From: Nitrospirota bacterium | GTDB taxonomy: Bacteria; Nitrospirota; Nitrospiria; Nitrospirales; Nitrospiraceae | Assembly: GCA_026387665.1 (NCBI GenBank) | Contig: JAPLLG010000003.1 | Coordinates: forward strand, 62,001-126,000 | Reading direction: 5' to 3' | Length of the DNA: 64,000 nt | Shown here: piece by piece, positions 53,812 to 61,069 of the stretch | Layout: the number at the start of each line of letters is the position of its first letter | Position numbering within the stretch: the stretch's first letter is position 1 | The notes under the pieces: generated by a model | What the model was told of the DNA's origin: nothing | What the model saw: the letters and a program-made list of their open reading frames with translations, nothing else | Database searches by the model: none | Program-made: the position numbers and the translations under genes

Positions 53812-55329
53812 ATGGAGACCCCTCAGCGCGTGACCCTCATCAGGAGCCTCGTCGGAGCTATCGTGCTCAGCACATGCGTGAGTTCCGCCTGGGCAGTGGA
53901 GGCACAGAACAGCCAGGGCCCTGTGCGGCCAGAGGTACTGGTCTCACAAGCTGCCGGCAATGGACAAGGATTGCCGGGGACCAGAGAGTTGCCTCCTGCA
54001 GGCGCGTCGGTCGAAGATCTGCTGCTTCAGAAGGGCCAGATCACGATGGATGAGTGGATTCAAATTCGAGCCGAGCAGGAATATAAATCGGCCGATCAAG
54101 TGAAACGTATTGATGCGATCGAAGATTGGAAGTCGAAAACGGAATTGTTGCCGATGCTCAGAGACAAGGTGAATTTCGGCCTCAACGCGCTCCAATTCCT
54201 CTACGCCCGCAACGAAGCCCATGTCGCGGAGGGGAAGAGTCAGGATAATTTCTCTATCCGCCGATCCGAGTTGTTATTCTGGGGCAAGATCAGCGACACC
54301 ATTCCACGTTGGCACGCCTTAATGGAGTTTCAGAGCATTAATCTCACATCAAATACCCCAAGTACCGCTGGGGCAACAGGTGTGCCGACGTCCTCCACAT
54401 TTTTCCGTGAGTCGTACATCGACTTCCGGCCCGTGCAGTCTTGGGCTCCCAATCTGAACTACTTCCGTCTCGGCATCTTCCGGATGCCCTTCGGCATCTT
54501 CACGGAAACGTCAGGCGGATTGCGCGATATCATCAGCTCTCCGTACCTCACGTCTGTTGGTGGATCCGGGGGGCCAGGCCAGAATAACAGAGGGACCGGT
54601 GGACAGATCGACTTCTTGCAAGAGCGCGATTACTTTGTGGATGTGCGGGGGAAGATCGCCAATCGTCTCGAATATGTGGCCGGTATCATGAATAACAATA
54701 ATTTTCAGGCCAATGCCACCGGGGCCAATGGGCCGAAGGCATTCTACTCCCGTGTCCGTCTCTTCGGGACAGACGTATCCTTTATCAGCTTCACGACCAT
54801 TCAGGGAGAGTCTAACAACGCCAATACGAATATCAATGGCCGTGGGAAAGGCGCCTTTGATCGCTACGGTCTGGACGGCCGCTATACGTCCAAGCTTTTG
54901 CCTGGGTTCATGATCCAAGGCGAATGGTGGCAAGGGCACGATGGCGCGAATGCCACCACAGTCGGGGTAGGCGCCAATGGATCCTGTCCAATCGGTTGCG
55001 GGGGCTCGGGGGCACCCGGCATGCAGCGACGGACCTGGTATGTATTGACGAAGTATCTCATCACCGATGGGCCGTTGCAGAATTTTGAGCCTACGGTCAT
55101 GTACGAGCAGTTCGATCCCAACACCACCATGTCGAACGATATGTATACCAGGACGATTCTGGGGCTGAGCTATTACTTCGAAAACTTCCCTCCGAAAGCC
55201 CAATCCAAGGTGCAACTCAACTACGAGTTTCGGCATCATCAGGGGTTCGGCCCTGGGACCTCTGTCCCCAATAGCGATCCCTTTGCGCAAAATGCCTTGC
55301 TGGTCCAGTTCCAAATCCGGTTCATGTGA
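53812..55329 (+). CDS. Phosphate-selective porin (OprO/OprP-like)
   Basis: An outer-membrane beta-barrel that lets phosphate or related anions into the periplasm. It has 505 aa. Signal peptide to about residue 29 (SSAWAVEA). A short helical region (about 60-110, DEWIQIRAEQEYKSADQVKRI, possibly a periplasmic coiled coil) precedes the barrel, where many strands show the pattern of alternating residues and the end is a typical C-terminal strand (LLVQFQIRFM, ending close to aromatic-x). FSIRRSELLFWGKI and YFRLGIFRMPFGIF are typical of the family. AAGGAGG lies 9 nt upstream of the ATG. It is divergent from pstS and shares the Pho-box region. Confidence 0.85.
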   Translation: METPQRVTLIRSLVGAIVLSTCVSSAWAVEAQNSQGPVRPEVLVSQAAGNGQGLPGTRELPPAGASVEDLLLQKGQITMDEWIQIRAEQEYKSADQVKRIDAIEDWKSKTELLPMLRDKVNFGLNALQFLYARNEAHVAEGKSQDNFSIRRSELLFWGKISDTIPRWHALMEFQSINLTSNTPSTAGATGVPTSSTFFRESYIDFRPVQSWAPNLNYFRLGIFRMPFGIFTETSGGLRDIISSPYLTSVGGSGGPGQNNRGTGGQIDFLQERDYFVDVRGKIANRLEYVAGIMNNNNFQANATGANGPKAFYSRVRLFGTDVSFISFTTIQGESNNANTNINGRGKGAFDRYGLDGRYTSKLLPGFMIQGEWWQGHDGANATTVGVGANGSCPIGCGGSGAPGMQRRTWYVLTKYLITDGPLQNFEPTVMYEQFDPNTTMSNDMYTRTILGLSYYFENFPPKAQSKVQLNYEFRHHQGFGPGTSVPNSDPFAQNALLVQFQIRFM

Positions 55330-55394
55330 CGTGGTTACATGTGCGATGGATTCAACGTTGCAATGGGATACAACAAGGAGTAAGGAGAATACAC

Positions 55395-55931
55395 ATGAAC
55401 ATGAAACATAGAATGGTGATTATACTGTGCAGCTTATTGATCAGCGCCTGCGCGCCAGCCCAGGTATTTCCGCCTCATGTGATGGAGGGAGTCGACAAGA
55501 ATTTTGACTTTATGGCCTGGCGCATGGCGCCGAATGCGAAACCTGACCAAAAGATCGAACTCGGCGGACGGATTATTCAAACAGAAGCGAAAGAGGGGGG
55601 AGTGGTGCTAGTCGTGGTCCAACTCCCGATCGTGGAACACCCAGCCTACGGTCCGAAAGACAATGGTAAACGAAGCGGGGAATTCGTGGTGTCGTACCAA
55701 GGCAAGATTGACCCGAGCTCACTGCAGCCGGGAAACCGGCTGGTTGTCGTAGGGGCAACACAGAATGCCAAAGTCGTGATGGTGGATGACGTTCAACGCA
55801 GTCTTCCCTCTGTCGCCGCGCGCTGTCTCCATATCTGGAACACAGGCGGACGTGAGGTTGCCGATTTCCCCTCGTTTGGGGGAGGATATGAGCCGCTGGA
55901 AGAAAATACGTTCTGTACCAACGCACCCTAG
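55395..55931 (+). CDS. Slp-family outer-membrane lipoprotein
   Basis: A 178-aa lipoprotein. The lipobox is ISAC (about residue 16). The mature part has the Slp-family pattern: GGRIIQTEAKEGGVVLVVVQLP, then GEFVVSYQGKIDPSSLQPGNRLVVVG. Slp of E. coli is a starvation- and stationary-phase-induced outer-membrane lipoprotein of unclear role. The end contains two cysteines (ARCLHIW, NTFCTN). Start: ATG at 55395 with AAGGAG 7 nt upstream; the longer frame from 55326 overlaps the porin stop. It follows the porin gene on the same strand after 65 nt, so it may share the Pho-controlled transcript. Confidence 0.8.
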   Translation: MNMKHRMVIILCSLLISACAPAQVFPPHVMEGVDKNFDFMAWRMAPNAKPDQKIELGGRIIQTEAKEGGVVLVVVQLPIVEHPAYGPKDNGKRSGEFVVSYQGKIDPSSLQPGNRLVVVGATQNAKVVMVDDVQRSLPSVAARCLHIWNTGGREVADFPSFGGGYEPLEENTFCTNAP

Positions 55932-55989
55932 CAGTGGACCACAGTCGCTCTCACTTATGATGGCAGAAATCCTGCACTGAAAAGGTCTG

Positions 55990-56322
55990 ATGATTACCCC
56001 ACGATTCGTTGCGCTCATTTGCGTGTTCGCTCTTGGCTCTGGACTCTCAGGCTGTGGCCACGAGGCGAGACTCCTTCATGACGGCCCGACCGGTGGCCTG
56101 GTCTCGTATCCAATCCAGACAGATGCGGATGTCCTTTCCTCAGAAGGTCGGCGCGACGCCCTGCGCCTCATCCGCGAGAAATGTCCTCAGGGATCACGAA
56201 ACGTCAAAGAAGGCGAACTCCCCAAAGTGAACCAGGCAACGGATCGTATCTGGCGCGGCCAGATGGGCACCGACCGGCTGTGGGGCATTCAGTTTGCCTG
56301 TGAACCATCTGAACGGCGCTGA
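55990..56322 (+). CDS. Small lipoprotein, unknown function
   Basis: A 110-aa protein with a signal peptide and lipobox LSGC (about residue 22). The mature part has two more cysteines (REKCPQ and QFACEP) and a conserved-looking WRGQMGTDRLWGIQFAC. No family is recognised. It lies 58 nt after the Slp-like gene and 9 nt before the next lipoprotein gene, in an apparent lipoprotein operon. Confidence 0.72.
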   Translation: MITPRFVALICVFALGSGLSGCGHEARLLHDGPTGGLVSYPIQTDADVLSSEGRRDALRLIREKCPQGSRNVKEGELPKVNQATDRIWRGQMGTDRLWGIQFACEPSERR

Positions 56323-56331
56323 AGGAACCTC

Positions 56332-57261
56332 ATGAACCATCTATTCCGTACTTTGGGCTGGTCGCTGGTTGCCGTAGGACTGTCAGGCTGCGCAGAGATG
56401 ACAGGCGAGCGCGTCCTCTATGATCAACAAGGGGTTCAGGTGGGGATTCAGGCGGACCCCACCATCAGCCGTTCAACACCACCGGCACGGAACAACCACC
56501 CTGCAACATTGTCCCCGAACGAATTGCGCCTGCTACTGGGAAGCCTTCAAATCAGTGGCTGGAGCGGCACGATCGTGGGACTCGTCCAAAATCCTCAACC
56601 CATCCCGTTCCTCAGCCCGGACGAATTGGACAGGCTGGCAGATCCAATAGCGACGGCGCTTGGGCAAGCCGGTCCAACGGAACGTGTGTCGTTCTCACTA
56701 CAGAATAAAGAGCGACCCTATAACCCCGATCGAATAACGGGAATGCTGTTCATCCGCGGCCCCTACCTCCATCTCGTAGTGACAGACCATGCCGCCTTTA
56801 TTCAGGCAGACACAGGAGGAGGGGAGGAGAAGGACCTCCGGGATACCAAAGGGATGAAGCTGTGGACCCTGCGTCCCGTTCAGGCCGCGGCGGTTCAGTC
56901 TTTTGAGGAACCTCGCTGGAGCCCCTTCGAGACCGTCCATATTTCGCTGAACATCAACGAGGCCATCGCCCTAAGAAAAACGGCAGCCCCGGCACGAGCT
57001 GACCGAGCGCTGGTGCCACTACCAGCGACCACGCCAACTCAGCTCTCGCCACAAACCAATTCCGCCGCTGCGCCAACTGCCACTGACGATCAGCGCTTAC
57101 AACTTCGTGAACTGACCCGCTCCAATCTCGATCTCCGTGAACGCCTGGACGAACAGGCGAAACAAATGAAGGAGCTCAAGGCGGAGCTAGCGCGGCTGCA
57201 ACAAGAGCGTGAGAAAGCGAAGTCAAAAAGCCGGACACCACGCAAGTCTCCCACTCCCTAA
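56332..57261 (+). CDS. Lipoprotein with C-terminal coiled coil, unknown function
   Basis: A 309-aa lipoprotein: lipobox LSGC (about residue 20); a folded part of about 30-215 with NELRLLLGSLQISGWSGTIVG and GMLFIRGPYLHLVVTDHAAFIQ; a Pro/Thr/Ala-rich linker (about 220-260); and a coiled coil (about 265-300) with Leu heptads ending in a basic tail (KAKSKSRTPRKSPTP). The basic tail could touch peptidoglycan or lipids, but this is a guess. GAAGGAAC lies upstream of the ATG. No family is recognised. It ends the lipoprotein run behind the porin. Confidence 0.72.
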   Translation: MNHLFRTLGWSLVAVGLSGCAEMTGERVLYDQQGVQVGIQADPTISRSTPPARNNHPATLSPNELRLLLGSLQISGWSGTIVGLVQNPQPIPFLSPDELDRLADPIATALGQAGPTERVSFSLQNKERPYNPDRITGMLFIRGPYLHLVVTDHAAFIQADTGGGEEKDLRDTKGMKLWTLRPVQAAAVQSFEEPRWSPFETVHISLNINEAIALRKTAAPARADRALVPLPATTPTQLSPQTNSAAAPTATDDQRLQLRELTRSNLDLRERLDEQAKQMKELKAELARLQQEREKAKSKSRTPRKSPTP

Positions 57262-57295
57262 TCTCCCAGCTCCTTCTGACTCAATCCCGCCCAGC

Positions 57296-57366
57296 CGCTA
57301 CTGGCTGGCAGCTGTGCCAGGCGTTCGCGTGGCACCAAGCGAGACGAAGCTTTTCGGATTTGGTTC
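57296..57366 (-). pseudogene. Duplicated 3' fragment of the second pstS gene
   Basis: About 70 bp (CTACTGGCTGG...TGTGCCAGGCGTT...GTGGCACC) match the last codons of the pstS-like gene at 57704 (CTACTGGCCGG...TGTGCCAGGCGTT...GTGGTACC) in the same orientation, with indels. It has no start or body. It is a leftover of a duplication that took place around the IS3-like remnant. Confidence 0.55.
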
Positions 57367-57423
57367 ATCCCTCCAATTTTGTCACCGATTTGAAGTAGAG
57401 TTTCCGGCATCATTTGCCCTTCG

Positions 57424-57625
57424 ATGGGGAAGTTCGTTTCACAGCATCCTCCAGGATTCCGTGTCGAGCAGATTGTAGCGGTGCTCAAGCAGGCGGAGAT
57501 GCGGAGAGGGGCACACCCGTCCCCGAGCTTATCCGCACCTCAGGAATGCTGAGCAGCCATTCTCCTGGTGGAAGCACCGGTATGCGGGACTGGAATCCGA
57601 GCAGACCAATTCCTCAGGTCTCGTT
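57424..57625 (+). pseudogene. Remnant of IS3-family transposase OrfA
   Basis: In frame 1, RVEQIVAVLKQAE; after a shift, TPVPELIRTSGM; after another, EQPFSWWKHRYAGLESEQ. Together they follow the helix-turn-helix part of IS3-type OrfA (EQIxxxLKEAE...VxELxRxxGISEQTFYRWKxxYxGL). At least two frameshifts and loss of the rest show a dead copy. It sits between the lipoprotein operon and the second pstS gene, beside the duplicated pstS fragment. Confidence 0.65.
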
Positions 57626-57651
57626 CGTCTACAATCGCGTGGTGGGTCATC

Positions 57652-57680
57652 GGCCCGACCCTGTATCTTAGGGTCGGGCC
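57652..57680 (-). terminator. Hairpin downstream of the second pstS gene
   Basis: A perfect 10-bp GC-rich stem (GGCCCGACCC, 57652-57661, with GGGTCGGGCC, 57671-57680) and a 9-nt loop, 24 nt after the pstS-like stop. No T-run follows on either strand, so it may act with Rho or as a 3' end protector. Confidence 0.5.
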
Positions 57681-57703
57681 AGTTTAGGGGAAGGGGCGGT
57701 CAG

Positions 57704-58810
57704 CTACTGGCCGGTAGTTGTGCCAGGCGTTGGAGTGGTACCGAGTGACAAAAATTTCTTCGTGACTTGGTTCGTGGGGAGAGGGAAAAACCCTGCCCGC
57801 ACAACGGCTTCCTGTCCTTCTCTGCTTGTGATGAAGGTCAGAAACTCCTGCGCCGCTGGAGGAAGAGGAGATTTCGGCGACTTGTCGAGATACACATAGA
57901 GCACGCGGCGCAGCGGATAGGTTTGGTCTGAGATGGTCGCGGACGAAGGAAGAATGAAGGGCATCCCTTGATTCTCAGCAAGCGGAACCATGCGCACAGC
58001 GGAGGCCTGCAATCCGAGCCCGTTATATCCAATACCCAACTGGTCCCGGCTTAACGCTAACACAACGGAAGCTGCGCCAGGCTGTTCCTGTAACTGAGGC
58101 GCGAATTCTCCACCAGCGAGCACGTGTTCTTGGAAAAACGCCCTGGTCCCAGATTTTCTGTCGCGGCCATAGAGCTGGATCTCACCTTTTTCCCAACCAT
58201 TGCCCAGCCCGAGCTGCCCCCATTGCTTGAGCTCGTTCTTATACCCGCGTTTCCGCGTCGTCGAGAAGATCGCATCGACCTGATCCAATGTCAGGCCCGG
58301 CAAGGGATTGTCCTTGTGTACATAGAGGGCCACCGCATCGACGGCCACCGGGACTGCGAGGGGTTCGTAGCCGTGCTGCGAGACGAACTGTTTGATCTCT
58401 GCATCCAGCAGCTCACGCGATGTGGCTACGAGCAGAAACTGATTTGTCCGTTCTTCTTTGAGGATAATCCTGCCGGGTATCGGAATCTCCAAGAATTCTG
58501 CGACTGCCTTGGTTGACCCGCCGCCTTTGACGTTCACCGTCACTTGCGGCTGACGCCGTTGGAATTCGGTTGCCAGGCGAGTCATCAGGGGAGACATGGT
58601 GTCCGAACCCTGAATTCTCAAGGCGCCTGTCACTTGGGCTTGCGGGCTGTACGGAGCAAGTCCTGCATCCACCGTCAGGCTGGCAAAAGGACCACTTTGC
58701 TCAGCATGAATGTCTGGAGCAGTCAGCAAGAGCGCTATCAGAAGCATCACAACTATATTGAGGATGTTTGCCTGCCTCGGCCAGGCCTTTGTTCCACTAC
58801 ATATCATCAT
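57704..58810 (-). CDS. Second PstS-like periplasmic phosphate-binding protein
   Basis: A 368-aa protein. Signal peptide of about 37 residues (NIVVMLLIALLLTAPDIHA). It has the PBP-like/PstS fold with QGSDTMSPLMTRLA, NVKGGGSTKAVAEFLE and GRDRKSGTRAFFQEHVL as the anion-binding loops; the second and third differ from PstS at 52483, so it belongs to another PstS subfamily. The end is a Thr/Pro-rich tail (TTPTPGTTTGQ). AGGAGG lies 10 nt upstream of ATG 58810. No permease genes are adjacent, so it may use the PstCAB encoded to the left or act as a sensor. A Pho box lies about 75-100 nt upstream. Confidence 0.88.
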   Translation of the reverse strand: MMICSGTKAWPRQANILNIVVMLLIALLLTAPDIHAEQSGPFASLTVDAGLAPYSPQAQVTGALRIQGSDTMSPLMTRLATEFQRRQPQVTVNVKGGGSTKAVAEFLEIPIPGRIILKEERTNQFLLVATSRELLDAEIKQFVSQHGYEPLAVPVAVDAVALYVHKDNPLPGLTLDQVDAIFSTTRKRGYKNELKQWGQLGLGNGWEKGEIQLYGRDRKSGTRAFFQEHVLAGGEFAPQLQEQPGAASVVLALSRDQLGIGYNGLGLQASAVRMVPLAENQGMPFILPSSATISDQTYPLRRVLYVYLDKSPKSPLPPAAQEFLTFITSREGQEAVVRAGFFPLPTNQVTKKFLSLGTTPTPGTTTGQ

Positions 58811-58883
58811 GCCTTGTTCCTCCTGTTTGGGTTCATCCCATGCCTTGTCTGATGTGAACGATAGCCCCGGTATATTGTGGCGA

Positions 58884-58911
58884 GATGACAGTCTTGTTAC
58901 AGAATTGTTAA
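58884..58911 (-). promoter_or_regulatory. Pho box of the second pstS gene
   Basis: On the minus strand TTAACA (58911-58906), GTAACA (58900-58895) and GTCATC (58889-58884), all at an 11-bp period. Same pattern as in front of pstS and the porin. Confidence 0.6.
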
Positions 58912-59079
58912 CTTTGCAGGAGGAAGGACAGGAAATGATTCGAATATGGGGTTAGGTGAAGATCCCGTGCAAAAACAGCCAGAGGGGCGCGAAATCATCA
59001 CGATGATCTCATTCGTAGACAATGCGATGCAATCGAGAGATAATCCAGCCTCTTTTTGCCACAACTAAGGAGTGGTCTT

Positions 59080-60087
59080 GTGAAAAAAGCGCTGATCAGC
59101 GGGATTACAGGCCAGGATGGGTCGTACCTGGCGGAGTTTCTTCTCGGGAAGGGCTACGAGGTCTACGGCATTATTCGACGATCAAGCTCGTTCAATACGG
59201 GACGGATCGACCCCATTTATGAAGACCCGCATGTGCCGCATCGACGGCTCCATCTGGTGTATGGCGATCTCAATGACGCGAGCTCGCTGAACCACATCAT
59301 CCGCACGGTCCAGCCAGATGAAATCTACAATCTGGGGGCGCAAAGCCACGTGCGCGTGAGTTTCGATATCCCTGAATATACCGGCGAAATTACCGGACTC
59401 GGGACGATCCGCCTCCTGGAAGCCATTCGCGAGTCAGGGTTGAAACCGAAATTTTATCAAGCCTCCTCCAGCGAGATGTTCGGCAAAGTCCAGGACGTGC
59501 CCCAGCGCGAAACCACGCCCTTCTATCCCCGTAGTCCCTATGGGGCGGCCAAGGTCTACTCCTACTGGATTACGGTCAATTATCGGGAGGCCTACGACCT
59601 CTTTGCCTGCAATGGCATTTTGTTCAACCATGAATCGCCCCGGCGCGGCGAGACGTTCGTCACGCGCAAGATCACGAAAGCAGCGGCGCGGATCAAGCTC
59701 GGCGTTCAGAATGAGCTCTTTCTCGGCAACTTGGACGCGAAACGAGACTGGGGATTCGCCGGAGACTATGTTCAAGCCATGTGGATGATGCTACAGACCC
59801 CCAAGCCGGAAGACTACGTCATTGCGACAGGCGAAACCCACACGGTGCGCGAGTTTCTGGAATTGGCCTTTGAGCGGCTTCAACTGGATTGGCAGAAGCA
59901 CGTCAAGATCGACAGTAAATACTATCGTCCCACCGAGGTGGATCTCTTGATCGGCGACGCGAGCAAAGCCAAACGGGATTTGGGATGGGAACCGAAAGTC
60001 CGCTTTCAAGAGTTAGTGGCGATGATGGTCGATGCGGATCTTGCCATCGAACGTGAACGGCTCGAAGGCACTCAGGTAAAGGGGTAA
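59080..60087 (+). CDS. gmd: GDP-mannose 4,6-dehydratase
   Basis: Converts GDP-D-mannose to GDP-4-keto-6-deoxy-D-mannose, the first step to GDP-L-fucose and other deoxysugars. It has 335 aa with an extended-SDR Rossmann fold: [15 protein letters not shown] (NADP site), [13 protein letters not shown] (typical of Gmd), catalytic Thr/Ser and Glu in [11 protein letters not shown], YxxxK as [12 protein letters not shown] and [16 protein letters not shown]. Start: GTG at 59080 with AAGGAG 7 nt upstream; a TTG eight codons earlier has none. The next gene starts 2 nt after its stop and does the following steps of the pathway. Confidence 0.95.
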   Translation: MKKALISGITGQDGSYLAEFLLGKGYEVYGIIRRSSSFNTGRIDPIYEDPHVPHRRLHLVYGDLNDASSLNHIIRTVQPDEIYNLGAQSHVRVSFDIPEYTGEITGLGTIRLLEAIRESGLKPKFYQASSSEMFGKVQDVPQRETTPFYPRSPYGAAKVYSYWITVNYREAYDLFACNGILFNHESPRRGETFVTRKITKAAARIKLGVQNELFLGNLDAKRDWGFAGDYVQAMWMMLQTPKPEDYVIATGETHTVREFLELAFERLQLDWQKHVKIDSKYYRPTEVDLLIGDASKAKRDLGWEPKVRFQELVAMMVDADLAIERERLEGTQVKG

Positions 60088-60089
60088 TA

Positions 60090-61049
60090 ATGTCATTGTG
60101 GGCCGATACACGAGTCGTCGTCACGGGCGGAGCCGGATTTCTCGGCTCATTTGTCGTGGAGCAACTGCGCGCCAAGGGCTGCCGGGATATCTTCATCCCC
60201 CGCAGCAAGGATTATGATCTCGTGCAGATGGAAGCGGTGCAGCAGCTCTATAGCGATCACACCCCTGACATGGTTATCCATCTGGCTGCACGGGTCGGAG
60301 GAATCGGCGCGAACCAAGCCAACCCGGGAAAATTCTTCTACGACAACCTGATGATGGGCACCCAGCTCATCGAGGTTGGGCGCCAGAGGGGACTGAAAAA
60401 ATTCGTCGCGTTGGGTACCATCTGCGCCTATCCTAAGTTTGCCCCCATCCCATTTAAAGAGGACGACATCTGGAATGGATACCCAGAAGAGACCAATGCG
60501 CCCTACGGTCTCGCCAAGAAGATGATGCTGGTCCAGTCGCAGGCCTATCGCGAGCAGTATGGATTCAATTCCATCGTATTATTCCCGGTGAACCTCTATG
60601 GCCCTCGCGACAACTTCGACCTGGAAACGTCTCACGTCATCCCGGCCTTGCTCCGCAAATGTGTGACCGCAAAGGAAACAGGTCAAGCCACCCTCACCCT
60701 GTGGGGGGACGGATCTCCGACTCGCGAGTTTTTGTATGTGGAGGACGCAGCGGAAGGCATCCTGCTTGCCGCGGAACATTATGAGGGAAGCCTACCAGTC
60801 AACCTGGGGACAGGAGAGGAAGTCACGATCCGCAATCTTGCCACGATGATTGCCGCAGAAGCCGGTTTCACCGGACAAATTGAATGGGACAAGACCAAGC
60901 CCAACGGGCAGCCTCGACGGTGCTTAGATGTTAGTCGGGCCAAAGAGCTCTTCGGCTTTCAGGCGAAACATCCACTCAAGGAAGGGCTCAAGAAAACCAT
61001 GCACTGGTTTACTGCCAACCGCCAGAATCTGCGACAAGTCACTTTCTAA
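60090..61049 (+). CDS. fcl: GDP-L-fucose synthase (epimerase/reductase)
   Basis: Epimerises and reduces GDP-4-keto-6-deoxymannose to GDP-L-fucose with NADPH. It has 319 aa: nucleotide motif [13 protein letters not shown] (about 10-22), [17 protein letters not shown] (family-specific), catalytic Ser/Cys in LGTICAYPK (Thr-Ile-Cys here where many have Ser-Ser-Cys), YxxxK as [10 protein letters not shown], and [19 protein letters not shown]. It forms a two-gene operon with gmd. The sugar would go to lipopolysaccharide or capsule; no glycosyltransferase gene is in the window. Confidence 0.94.
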   Translation: MSLWADTRVVVTGGAGFLGSFVVEQLRAKGCRDIFIPRSKDYDLVQMEAVQQLYSDHTPDMVIHLAARVGGIGANQANPGKFFYDNLMMGTQLIEVGRQRGLKKFVALGTICAYPKFAPIPFKEDDIWNGYPEETNAPYGLAKKMMLVQSQAYREQYGFNSIVLFPVNLYGPRDNFDLETSHVIPALLRKCVTAKETGQATLTLWGDGSPTREFLYVEDAAEGILLAAEHYEGSLPVNLGTGEEVTIRNLATMIAAEAGFTGQIEWDKTKPNGQPRRCLDVSRAKELFGFQAKHPLKEGLKKTMHWFTANRQNLRQVTF

Positions 61050-61069
61050 CTTCTGCCATCCTCAGATGC

